6,030 bases of DNA from Oscillospiraceae bacterium (GCA_028705905.1 JAQWCP010000108.1:1-6030); one strand, 5' to 3'. Shown: positions 1 to 6,000, counted from the first letter of the stretch. Program-made: numbers and translations. The notes: generated by a model not told the origin, from the letters alone.

Positions 1-1962
1 CTTATATCCATTGTCTGCGATGTGGCTCTTCCGTCCGGACAAGTTGTCCCCCAGCAGCAAGTCAAACACCTGCGCCGTCTGCTCTACGTCCGAAGGCATC
101 ACGCGGATCAGCCGCCGGGTGGCAGGATTCATCGTCGTAAGCCACATCATATCGGACTCGTTTTCACCCAACCCCTTGGATCGGGAAATATCACATTTCT
201 GGTTTCCAAGCTTCTGTAAAATTTCTGCCTTTTCCCGCTCGGAATAGGCAAAATATGTTTTGTTTTTCGTATTGATTTCAAACAGCGGTGATTCCGCAAT
301 GTACACATATCCGGCCCTAATCAGCGCTGGGGTCAGCCGATACAGCATGGTGAGGATCAGTGTGCGGATTTGGAACCCGTCCACATCCGCATCTGTACAG
401 ATGATGATTTTATGCCAACGCAGCCCGCCCAGGTCAAATGCCGGGATATCCTTTGTGTGCTTGCTCTCCACCTGGGCGCCACAGCCGATCACCTTTAATA
501 AATCTGTTATAATCTCGCTTTTGAAAATCTTGGTGTAATCTGCCTTGAGGCAATTTAAAATTTTGCCTCGCACGGGCATAATCCCCTGAAACTCTGCGTC
601 TCTGGACAGCTTAACGGCACCCAGCGCCGAATCACCCTCTACGATATAAAGTTCTCGCTTGGCCACATCTTTGCTGCGGCAATCCACAAATTTCTGTACC
701 CGGTTTGCAATGTCAATGGAGCCGGACAACTTCTTTCTCAAGTTCAGCCGGGCCTTTTCCGCCGCCTCCCTGCTGCGCTTGTTCACCATCACCTGCTCTG
801 CAATTTTTTCCGCATCAAACCGATTTTCGATAAAATAAATCTCCAGCCGGGTGCGCAAAAAATCTGTCAGCGCCTCTTGGATAAACTTATTGTTCACCGC
901 TTTCTTGGTCTGGTTCTCGTAAGAAGTCAAAGTGGAGAAGCAGTTGGTCACCAGCACCAGGGCGTCCTGGATATCCGGAAAACCAATTTTCCCTTCTCCT
1001 TTTTGATATTTTCCATTCTGTCGCAAATATCCATCAATGGCCGAAACAAAGGCGCTCTTCACTGCCTTTTCCGGCGCGCCGCCATACTCCAGCCAGGAGG
1101 AGTTGTGGTAATACTCAACCCGGCTGACGAGATTGGAAAAACAAAACGCCACTGACAGCTTTACCTTATATTCCGGCTTGTCCTCACGGTCCCGACCCTG
1201 TGCCTGACCTTCCCAAAACACAGGTGCTGTCAGCGGGCTTTCCCCCGCCAGCTCCACCACATAGTCTTTGATCCCGTTTTCATATCGAAAGTCCGTTTCC
1301 TCAAATGCCCCGTCCACTTCCTTCCGAAATCGAAATGTCACACCGGCGTTGACCACTGCCTGCTTTTTCAGAACATCGTGAAAATACTCATCCGGAATGG
1401 CAATGTCGGTAAACACCGCCAAATCCGGCTTCCAGTGAATGCGTGTCCCTGTTTTTTTGTGGCTGCTGGCCTCCTTGTGTAAGCCGCCCACATTTTCTCC
1501 CTGTTCAAAGCGCAGCGTATATTTCATCTGATCCCGAAAAACAGTGACATCCATATGCTCCGACGCATATTGGGTGGCACAGGAACCGAGGCCGTTTAGG
1601 CCCAAAGAATATTCATAATGCTCTCCGGCGTTGTTGTCATATTTCCCGCCGGCATATAATTCGCAAAAAACCAATTCCCAATTGTATCGATTCTCCGTCT
1701 GGTTGAAATCCACCGGACAACCCCGGCCAAAGTCTTCCACTTCAATGGAATGGTCTGCATAGCTGGTCAAAACAATCAGGTTGCCAAACCCTTCTCTGGC
1801 CTCGTCAATGGCATTGGAAAGAATTTCAAATACAGCATGCTGGCATCCCTCCAGTCCATCAGAACCAAAAATAACCCCCGGACGTTTCCGGACCCGATCC
1901 GCGCCCTTGAGGGATGAAATGCTTTCATTGCCGTATTCTCGTTTTGATCCCGCTCTTGCCAT
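1..1962 (-). CDS. Type IIA DNA topoisomerase subunit B (GyrB/ParE-like), 3' end off the window
   Basis: ATP-driven B subunit of a gyrase or topoisomerase IV, acting with a GyrA/ParC-type A subunit to pass one DNA duplex through another. I translated 654 open codons; the frame is still open at position 1, and the sequence is already in the usual family C-terminus, so only a few residues should be missing. Seen in order: GHKL ATPase with E46 and N50 in FEILSNAIDEA, D77 in DFGRG, and GLNGLG at 121-126; transducer lysine loop QTK at 351-353; Toprim EGDSA at 442-446; RGKILN at 465-470; metal-binding DADVDG at 524-529; C-terminal SKGLGE at 595-600. Several motifs differ from standard GyrB (DNGRG, GLHGVG, EGDSAGG), suggesting a second, divergent paralogue. 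Start chosen because AAGGAGG lies 5 nt upstream; an in-frame ATG at 1980 has no ribosome site. Gyrase versus topo IV cannot be decided here. Family certain, subtype not. Confidence 0.93.
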   Translation of the reverse strand, partial: MARAGSKREYGNESISSLKGADRVRKRPGVIFGSDGLEGCQHAVFEILSNAIDEAREGFGNLIVLTSYADHSIEVEDFGRGCPVDFNQTENRYNWELVFCELYAGGKYDNNAGEHYEYSLGLNGLGSCATQYASEHMDVTVFRDQMKYTLRFEQGENVGGLHKEASSHKKTGTRIHWKPDLAVFTDIAIPDEYFHDVLKKQAVVNAGVTFRFRKEVDGAFEETDFRYENGIKDYVVELAGESPLTAPVFWEGQAQGRDREDKPEYKVKLSVAFCFSNLVSRVEYYHNSSWLEYGGAPEKAVKSAFVSAIDGYLRQNGKYQKGEGKIGFPDIQDALVLVTNCFSTLTSYENQTKKAVNNKFIQEALTDFLRTRLEIYFIENRFDAEKIAEQVMVNKRSREAAEKARLNLRKKLSGSIDIANRVQKFVDCRSKDVAKRELYIVEGDSALGAVKLSRDAEFQGIMPVRGKILNCLKADYTKIFKSEIITDLLKVIGCGAQVESKHTKDIPAFDLGGLRWHKIIICTDADVDGFQIRTLILTMLYRLTPALIRAGYVYIAESPLFEINTKNKTYFAYSEREKAEILQKLGNQKCDISRSKGLGENESDMMWLTTMNPATRRLIRVMPSDVEQTAQVFDLLLGDNLSGRKSHIADNGYK

Positions 1963-1967
1963 AGAAG

Positions 1968-1974
1968 CCTCCTT
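1968..1974 (-). promoter_or_regulatory. Ribosome binding site of the topoisomerase B gene
   Basis: On the minus strand AAGGAGG sits 5 nt before the ATG at 1962. It decides between this start and the in-frame ATG 18 nt further upstream at 1980, which would add six residues but has no Shine-Dalgarno sequence. Confidence 0.85.
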
Positions 1975-1978
1975 TGTC

Positions 1979-2022
1979 ATTCAGAAGCACGTTCCCTTTT
2001 TGGAAGAATACACCTTCTGAAT
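1979..2022 (-). repeat. Inverted repeat at the 5' end of the topoisomerase mRNA
   Basis: Perfect 9-bp arms, ATTCAGAAG at 1979-1987 and CTTCTGAAT at 2014-2022, enclose 26 nt. Within that loop TTCC (1992-1995) and GGAA (2002-2005) could form a small inner stem. The outer arm falls within a base or so of the transcription start expected from the promoter at 2030-2058, and the inner arm ends 4 nt before the ribosome site. The RNA would therefore begin with a stem-loop. Inferred roles are mRNA 5'-end protection or translational tuning; a protein operator is an alternative. Confidence 0.55.
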
Positions 2023-2029
2023 TGTCTTT

Positions 2030-2058
2030 ACTATATCAAGGGAACGAAACGGTGTCAA
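2030..2058 (-). promoter_or_regulatory. Sigma-A promoter of the topoisomerase B gene
   Basis: On the minus strand a perfect -35 TTGACA (2058-2053) and a -10 TATAGT (2035-2030) are separated by exactly 17 nt. Transcription should start near 2023, giving a leader of roughly 60 nt before the ATG at 1962. This is the best promoter match in the window. Confidence 0.85.
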
Positions 2059-2212
2059 GTGCTTCCCCACCCGCCCAAGCATTCCACCAAATCTCTGTGA
2101 GGGCGCTGGCCGTCTTCTCTTTTCCGCCACTTCACCTAAAATCTGTGCATGACATCATATCCGCCCAGCCGCTTGCATTTCCCTGGTTTTATTGGAATTT
2201 TTCAGGATAGTC

Positions 2213-2241
2213 TTGTGTCCGCCCTCATTTTATAATATAAT
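2213..2241 (+). promoter_or_regulatory. Promoter of the amino-acid ABC importer operon
   Basis: A perfect -10 TATAAT (2236-2241) lies 17 nt after a partial -35 TTGTGT (2213-2218). An overlapping second TATAAT at 2231-2236 has no good -35 at the right distance. Start is expected near 2248, a leader of about 74 nt. The weak -35 fits a promoter that is regulated or assisted. ATTCA at 2242-2246, directly after the -10, resembles half an ARG box. Confidence 0.7.
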
Positions 2242-2252
2242 ATTCAACACAT

Positions 2253-2292
2253 CTTGAGTGACGGGCTGAATAAATATTCAGCCCGTCTCAAG
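2253..2292 (+). promoter_or_regulatory. Leader palindrome containing a probable ARG box (ArgR/AhrC operator)
   Basis: The core TGAAT-AAAT-ATTCA at 2267-2280 matches the central part of the ArgR/AhrC operator consensus (TGAAT, four A/T, ATTCA) at every position; the outer flanking bases are G/C rather than the usual A/T. The core lies inside a larger inverted repeat: arms 2261-2271 and 2276-2286 pair perfectly around a 4-nt centre, and CTTGAG at 2253-2258 pairs with CTCAAG at 2287-2292 across a 2-nt bulge, 17 bp in all. It starts about 5 nt after the predicted transcription start, a position where a bound repressor would block the promoter. There is no T run after it, so it is not an ordinary terminator. 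Operator function is inferred. Confidence 0.55.
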
Positions 2293-2307
2293 GGAGTATT
2301 TTAAAAT

Positions 2308-2314
2308 GGAGGAG
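2308..2314 (+). promoter_or_regulatory. Ribosome binding site of the binding-protein gene
   Basis: GGAGGAG ends 7 nt before the ATG at 2322 and fixes that start. The octamer GGAGTATT occurs twice here (2293-2300 and 2311-2318), the second copy overlapping this site. Confidence 0.85.
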
Positions 2315-2321
2315 TATTAGA

Positions 2322-3143
2322 ATGAAACATCTCAAGCAATTGGTTCTGGGCGTCCTTGCGGTCTGTATGCTGTTGGCGCTGGTCGCTTGCGGCAATGGCA
2401 ACGAAACTCCCTCGGCAGACCCCAGCGCAACCCCGACGGAAGGCGCGAGTGCAAACCCGTCCACAGACATCAAAACCGTGCAGGAAGGGAAACTGGTCAT
2501 GGCCACCAATGCCTACTTCCCCCCGTATGAATACTACGAAGGTGGCAAGGTTGTGGGCATCGATGTGGAAATTGCCCAGGCCGTTGCGGAAAAAATGGGC
2601 CTGACGTTAGAAGTGGAAGACATGGAATTCAACTCTATCATCGCAGCCGTTCAGTCCGGCAAAGCAGATATCGGTGTCGCCGGCATGACCGTGCGGGAAG
2701 ATCGTTTGGTCAACGTGGACTTTTCTGATTCTTATGCCACCGGCTATCAAGTTGTCATTGTAAAAGAAGATTCCAACATTGCAACCCCCGACGACCTGGA
2801 AGGCAAAAAAGTAGGCGTGCAGGAAGCCACCACCGGTGATTTTTACATTACAGACGATTATGGCGACGAAGCGGTGGAGCGGTATAACAAAGGCACAGAA
2901 GCCGTTTTGGCACTGTCCCAGGGTAAAATCGACGCCGTGGTCATCGACAGAGAACCTGCAAAATCTTTCGTTGCATCCACACCGGGCCTGAAAATTTTGG
3001 AAACCGAATACACCGTTGAAGATTACGCCATCGCCATCAGCAAGGGCAACACCGCGCTGAAAGATAAAATCAACGCAATTTTGAAAGAGCTGAAAGACGA
3101 CGGTTCGCTACAAAGCATCATCGATAAGTATATCAAAGCTTAG
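2322..3143 (+). CDS. Polar amino-acid ABC importer, substrate-binding lipoprotein
   Basis: Extracellular receptor of an amino-acid importer (solute-binding protein family 3), 273 residues. Seen: a basic start (MKHLK), a hydrophobic signal segment at 6-22, and a lipobox L20-V-A-C23, so Cys23 should be lipidated and anchor the mature protein to the outer face of the membrane. A flexible Ser/Pro/Thr/Ala-rich linker covers 24-50. The binding domain follows: FPPYEY at 66-71 gives the aromatic pocket, R128 with VDFSDSY (132-138) is the expected carboxylate-binding arginine region, and D209 in AVVIDREP the expected amino-group ligand. Length is normal. It is the first gene of a three-gene operon. 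The ligand cannot be read from motifs; a basic amino acid is favoured because of the ARG-box core in the leader and a gene order identical to Bacillus artPQR. Cystine or glutamine-type ligands remain possible. Confidence 0.95.
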   Translation: MKHLKQLVLGVLAVCMLLALVACGNGNETPSADPSATPTEGASANPSTDIKTVQEGKLVMATNAYFPPYEYYEGGKVVGIDVEIAQAVAEKMGLTLEVEDMEFNSIIAAVQSGKADIGVAGMTVREDRLVNVDFSDSYATGYQVVIVKEDSNIATPDDLEGKKVGVQEATTGDFYITDDYGDEAVERYNKGTEAVLALSQGKIDAVVIDREPAKSFVASTPGLKILETEYTVEDYAIAISKGNTALKDKINAILKELKDDGSLQSIIDKYIKA

Positions 3144-3165
3144 TCATTCATCGAGACATCAATAA

Positions 3166-3203
3166 ATGGATGGGGCGGTGGACATTCCACCCCCCTGATC
3201 CAT
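3166..3203 (+). repeat. Intercistronic stem-loop between binding protein and permease genes
   Basis: ATGGAT (3166-3171) pairs with ATCCAT (3198-3203), GGGG (3172-3175) with CCCC (3192-3195), and GGTGGA (3177-3182) with TCCACC (3186-3191), leaving a one-base bulge, a two-base bulge and a CAT loop: 16 bp in total. No T run follows, so it is not a standard terminator. Such a hairpin after the binding-protein gene is commonly thought to stabilise the upstream message or slow transcription, so that binding protein exceeds membrane parts. That role is inferred. Confidence 0.6.
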
Positions 3204-3227
3204 GTTCTCACGAGAGGGGGCAATTGC

Positions 3228-3962
3228 ATGGCCGAATGGTTTCATGCGTGTTATGTGGGGCTGTGTCAGTGGTCTGACACCCTTCGCATCAAATTCATCA
3301 ACGACTTTATCTCAGATGACCGTTGGCGCTACCTTTGGAATGGATTGGGCGTCACATTAAAGGTCACCCTTGGCGCGTTAATCCTGGGGATTATCCTAGG
3401 CTTTTTGGTGGCCATGATCCGTTCCGCCCACGACACCACAGGAAAAATGAAAATCGGCAATGCAATCTGCCGCATCTATTTGACAGTGATCCGAGGCACT
3501 CCGGTGGTTGTCCAGCTTCTGATCATTTATTTTGTGGTTTTCGCTTCTGTCAACATCGACAAATCCATCGTTGCCATCATCGCCTTCGGCATCAATTCTG
3601 GCGCATATGTGGCAGAAATCGTTCGATCTGGCATCATGTCCATCGACAAGGGCCAGATGGAGGCCGGTCGCAGCCTTGGCTTTAATTATGTGCAAACCAT
3701 GCGGTTCATCATCCTGCCCCAAGCAGTGAAAAACGTCATCCCCGCACTGGGTAACGAATTCATTGTATTGTTGAAAGAAACCTCGATCAGCGGCTACATC
3801 GCGCTCCAAGACCTCACCAAAGGCGGTGACATCATCAGGGGCCGCACCTTCGACGCCTTTTTGCCCTTGATCGCGGTGGCCTTGATTTATCTGGTTCTCG
3901 TCATGATTTTGTCGAAACTCGTCACCACATTGGAAAGGAGGCTGCGCAGCAGTGATCACTGA
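3228..3962 (+). CDS. Polar amino-acid ABC importer, permease (HisM/GlnP family)
   Basis: Membrane channel subunit of the importer, 244 residues. Since only one permease gene is present it probably works as a homodimer. After a hydrophilic N-terminal stretch of about 35 residues, hydrophobic segments lie near 42-64, 92-107, 112-131, 170-184 and 210-232. Family marks are RGTP at 89-92 and the cytoplasmic EAA loop beginning E145-AGRSLG and ending ILP at 162-164, which docks on the ATPase. The tail is basic (LERRLR, 235-240). The gene starts 84 nt after the binding-protein gene, with a hairpin between them. The ribosome site is a G-rich AGAGGGGG at 3213-3220, 7 nt before the ATG, weaker than those of its neighbours. 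Its 3' end overlaps the ATPase gene by 11 nt. Family assignment is firm; substrate is not. Confidence 0.95.
   Translation: MAEWFHACYVGLCQWSDTLRIKFINDFISDDRWRYLWNGLGVTLKVTLGALILGIILGFLVAMIRSAHDTTGKMKIGNAICRIYLTVIRGTPVVVQLLIIYFVVFASVNIDKSIVAIIAFGINSGAYVAEIVRSGIMSIDKGQMEAGRSLGFNYVQTMRFIILPQAVKNVIPALGNEFIVLLKETSISGYIALQDLTKGGDIIRGRTFDAFLPLIAVALIYLVLVMILSKLVTTLERRLRSSDH
3934..3941 (+). promoter_or_regulatory. Ribosome binding site of the ATPase gene, inside the permease gene
   Basis: AAAGGAGG ends 10 nt before the GTG at 3952. It supports a GTG start overlapping the permease stop by 11 nt and hence translational coupling of the two genes. Confidence 0.8.
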
Positions 3963-4692
3963 TCAGACTTTAATTCAAGTGGAGCAGCTGGAGAAATCCT
4001 TTGGCAGCCTACACGCCCTTCAGGGCATTGACCTGAGCATCCATAAAGGGGACGTTTTGGTTATCATTGGTCCATCCGGCAGTGGGAAATCCACTTTTTT
4101 GCGTTGCCTCAACCTGTTGGAAATGCCTACCGGCGGAAAAATTCTGTTCGAAGGTGAAGACATCACAGCACCGAAGGCCAACATCAATTTGTACCGTCAA
4201 AAAATGGGAATGGTTTTTCAACAGTTTAATCTGTTTCCGCACATGACGATTTTAAAAAACATGACCCTGGCACCCATCCGCCTCTTAAAGCGTTCCAAAG
4301 AGGAGGCGGAGGAAAAAGCCATGGCCCTTTTAAAGCGAGTCGGTCTTGCAGAGCGGGCAACCGCTTATCCTTCCCAGCTATCCGGCGGGCAAAAGCAGCG
4401 AATCGCCATCGTCCGCGCCCTCTGCATGGATCCGGACGTGATGCTGTTTGACGAGCCAACGTCTGCTCTGGACCCAGAAATGGTGGGAGAAGTGCTGGAA
4501 GTCATGCGGGAGCTGGCGTTAGACGGCATGACCATGGCAGTGGTCACCCATGAGATGGGGTTTGCCCGGGAAGTGGGGACGCGGGTTGTCTTCATGGATG
4601 AAGGCCGCATTTTGGAAGAGGCCGAGCCCCAGCGCTTTTTTGACGCACCGCAAAACCAGAGAACAAAGGACTTTTTATCAAAAGTCTTATAA
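3952..4692 (+). CDS. Polar amino-acid ABC importer, ATP-binding protein (GlnQ/HisP family)
   Basis: ATPase on the cytoplasmic face that powers the importer, 246 residues, the usual size. All working motifs are intact: Walker A GPSGSGKST at 40-48 with K46, Q-loop Q90 in VFQQFNLFPH, ABC signature LSGGQ at 143-147, Walker B VMLFDE ending D167-E168, D-loop SALD at 171-174, and H-loop H200 in VVTHE. A small variation is QRIAIVRAL where most relatives have QR(V/I)AIARAL. The start is GTG, backed by the AAAGGAGG sequence 10 nt upstream and by overlap with the permease gene. It is last in the operon and is followed 18 nt later by a strong terminator. In Bacillus artPQR the equivalent gene is artR; automated tools often name such genes glnQ, which should not be taken as proof of glutamine transport. 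Confidence 0.96.
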   Translation: MITDQTLIQVEQLEKSFGSLHALQGIDLSIHKGDVLVIIGPSGSGKSTFLRCLNLLEMPTGGKILFEGEDITAPKANINLYRQKMGMVFQQFNLFPHMTILKNMTLAPIRLLKRSKEEAEEKAMALLKRVGLAERATAYPSQLSGGQKQRIAIVRALCMDPDVMLFDEPTSALDPEMVGEVLEVMRELALDGMTMAVVTHEMGFAREVGTRVVFMDEGRILEEAEPQRFFDAPQNQRTKDFLSKVL

Positions 4693-4710
4693 TCAACCAT
4701 CCTCGCTACC

Positions 4711-4755
4711 AAAAGACAAGGGGCGGTTCCGTGTTGGAACCGCCCCTTGTCTTTT
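4711..4755. terminator. Bidirectional Rho-independent terminator between convergent units
   Basis: Two perfectly complementary 20-nt arms (4711-4730 and 4736-4755) flank a GTGTT loop. Reading rightward, the stem has a GC-rich core and ends in TTTTT at 4752-4756, terminating the ABC operon. Reading leftward it ends in TTTT (4714-4711), terminating aspartokinase, whose stop codon is only a few bases away at 4761-4763. Confidence 0.93.
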
Positions 4756-4760
4756 TATCC

Positions 4761-5243
4761 TCATCTGCCGAACTCAGAAAAGAACCGATCATGAACCACC
4801 TGTACCGCACGGTCCGCATCTGCGATATCCACCAAAACCGAAACCTTGATTTCGCTGGTGGAGATCATGTTGATGTTGATGCCTGCGTTGTACAGCACTT
4901 CAAACATGGAAGCCGCGACTCCCGGGTTGTTGACCATGCCGGCGCCCACCACGCTAATTTTTGCCACGCTGTCGCTGATGGTCATATGGTCAAAGCCGAT
5001 GATTTCTCTGTTTTCCTCGATGATTTGGCGCGCCGCATCCAAATCCTTCTTGGAAATGGTAAAGCTAATATCTTTGGTCTCATCTCTGCCGATGGACTGC
5101 AAAATAATATCCACGTTAATGTTTTTCTTGGCCAGAAGCGAGAACACTTTATACGCAATCCCCGGCCGATCCGAAAGACCAACCAAGGCAATCCGTGCGA
5201 TCTTTGTATCTTTTGCCACACCGCTCACATGCAATTTTTCCAT
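4761..5243 (-). CDS. lysC: Aspartokinase beta subunit from an internal start (predicted)
   Basis: Class II aspartokinases such as Bacillus LysC are alpha2-beta2, the beta chain being made from an in-frame start inside the same gene and comprising the C-terminal regulatory part (about 163 residues). Here codon 247 is ATG, at nearly the same place as in Bacillus, and AAGGAGGT lies 11 nt upstream. The product would be 160 residues holding both ACT domains, which bind effector and stabilise the complex. Family behaviour is known; use of this site in this organism is inferred. Confidence 0.6.
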   Translation of the reverse strand: MEKLHVSGVAKDTKIARIALVGLSDRPGIAYKVFSLLAKKNINVDIILQSIGRDETKDISFTISKKDLDAARQIIEENREIIGFDHMTISDSVAKISVVGAGMVNNPGVAASMFEVLYNAGININMISTSEIKVSVLVDIADADRAVQVVHDRFFSEFGR

Positions 5244-5981
5244 GGTTTTCACTACCTCCTTGACTTTCGTACCGGGCTGCTTGGTGAAGCTGGAAATCAC
5301 CTCTAAGTTCACGCCATATTGTTTCGCAAGCTCAACGGAGCGATTGTGCAGTACCTGTGCGCCCAGAGATGCCAGTTCCAGCATCTCGTCATATGTGATC
5401 TCTTCCAACTTCATCGCCCCGGTCACAGAGCGAGGGTCGGCTGTGTACACGCCATCCACATCTGTATAAATCTGGCACAGGTCCGCATGCAGCGCCGCAG
5501 CCAGCGCCACAGCGGATGTGTCGGACCCACCGCGGCCCAGCGTTGTAATATCGTCATATTTATTGATCCCTTGAAACCCGGTCACAATCACGATATTGCG
5601 CTTATCCAGCTCTGTCAAAACCCGTTCATCAATCACTCGTTTGATGCGGGCGTCGCCATAGGCAGAGTTGGTCCGCACACCGGCTTGCCAGCCAGTGAGG
5701 GATACCACCGGAAGCCCCATGCCCTCAAGGGTCATGGCGCACAATGCCACCGAAATCTGTTCCCCCGTGGACAGCAGCATATCCATTTCCCGTTTCGACG
5801 GGTTTGGGTTCAGCTCCGCTGCCTTTTCAATCAGGTCGTCTGTGGTGTCCCCCTGGGCCGACAAAACCACAACGACGTTATCCCCCGCTTTGTATGTGTC
5901 GGCAATAATCCCCGCCACATTTCGAATCCGTTCTGTATTTGCCACAGAACTGCCACCAAACTTTTGTACCACAAGTCCCAT
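4761..5981 (-). CDS. lysC: Aspartokinase, class II (catalytic alpha subunit)
   Basis: Phosphorylates aspartate to 4-phospho-aspartate, the entry step to lysine, threonine, methionine and diaminopimelate, in the cytoplasm. It has 406 residues, close to Bacillus LysC at about 408. Kinase-domain motifs: KFGGSSV at 7-13, SAQGDTTDDL at 41-50 (most relatives have SAMGDTT), STGE at 71-74, GFQGI at 135-139, TTLGRGGSDTSA at 146-157 and YTDVDGVYTADPR at 172-184. Two ACT regulatory domains follow, about 264-331 (GLSDRPGIAYKVF) and 341-404 (GAGMVNNPGVAA, then STSEIKVSVLVD), so feedback by lysine and/or threonine is expected. The start is forced: an in-frame TGA lies two codons upstream. Its ribosome site is a G-run (AGGGGGG) 12 nt away, weaker than the internal one at 5254-5261. 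It converges with the ABC operon and has no evident functional link to it. Confidence 0.96.
   Translation of the reverse strand: MGLVVQKFGGSSVANTERIRNVAGIIADTYKAGDNVVVVLSAQGDTTDDLIEKAAELNPNPSKREMDMLLSTGEQISVALCAMTLEGMGLPVVSLTGWQAGVRTNSAYGDARIKRVIDERVLTELDKRNIVIVTGFQGINKYDDITTLGRGGSDTSAVALAAALHADLCQIYTDVDGVYTADPRSVTGAMKLEEITYDEMLELASLGAQVLHNRSVELAKQYGVNLEVISSFTKQPGTKVKEVVKTMEKLHVSGVAKDTKIARIALVGLSDRPGIAYKVFSLLAKKNINVDIILQSIGRDETKDISFTISKKDLDAARQIIEENREIIGFDHMTISDSVAKISVVGAGMVNNPGVAASMFEVLYNAGININMISTSEIKVSVLVDIADADRAVQVVHDRFFSEFGR
5254..5261 (-). promoter_or_regulatory. Internal ribosome binding site within lysC
   Basis: On the minus strand AAGGAGGT encodes part of Lys-Glu-Val (residues 241-243) and lies 11 nt before the ATG at 5243. 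It matches the anti-Shine-Dalgarno sequence better than the site for the full-length start, suggesting efficient production of the beta chain. Confidence 0.65.
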
Positions 5982-5993
5982 CTTGTTTCATTA

Positions 5994-6000
5994 CCCCCCT
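5994..6000 (-). promoter_or_regulatory. G-rich ribosome binding site of lysC
   Basis: On the minus strand AGGGGGG ends 12 nt before the ATG at 5981. Both sequence and spacing are poorer than elsewhere in the window. No other in-frame start is possible, because TGA at 5990-5988 lies two codons before the ATG. Confidence 0.55.

Larger units (their letters stand above)
1963..2321. other. Divergent intergenic control region
   Basis: This 359-base gap separates the leftward topoisomerase gene from the rightward ABC importer operon. It holds two promoters pointing outwards, two inverted repeats lying at the predicted 5' ends of the two transcripts, and both ribosome sites. The middle part, about 2060-2205, shows no convincing gene, terminator or riboswitch; short open frames across it have no ribosome site and no recognisable protein character. 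Confidence 0.8.

Noticed and set aside
1974..2210. Possible small protein of 78 residues in the intergenic region, plus strand
   Set aside because: It starts with TTG without a Shine-Dalgarno, runs across the topoisomerase promoter and leader, and has no protein-like pattern.
2059..2212. Riboswitch or T-box in the middle of the divergent gap
   Set aside because: This part lies upstream of both predicted transcription starts, and I saw no conserved T-box or riboswitch core in it.
2253..2292. Reading the leader palindrome as an intrinsic terminator or attenuator
   Set aside because: Neither strand has a T run straight after the stem, and I found no competing anti-terminator arm nearby.
2293..2318. 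Direct repeat GGAGTATT (2293-2300 and 2311-2318) as a regulator site
   Set aside because: Two short copies containing purine-rich ribosome-site-like sequence are easily explained by chance next to a Shine-Dalgarno.
3396..3959. Open frame of 187 codons on the minus strand
   Set aside because: Antisense to the permease gene; Asp/His/Gln-rich sequence is the complement of hydrophobic codons, and there is no ribosome site or family resemblance.
4731..5306. Open frame of 191 codons on the plus strand
   Set aside because: It starts inside the bidirectional terminator and runs antisense to lysC, with no recognisable domain and a His/Asp-rich make-up typical of a shadow frame.
4846..5469. Open frame of 207 codons on the plus strand
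   Set aside because: It lies wholly antisense to the well-supported aspartokinase gene, has no ribosome site, and its composition follows from the opposite-strand codons.
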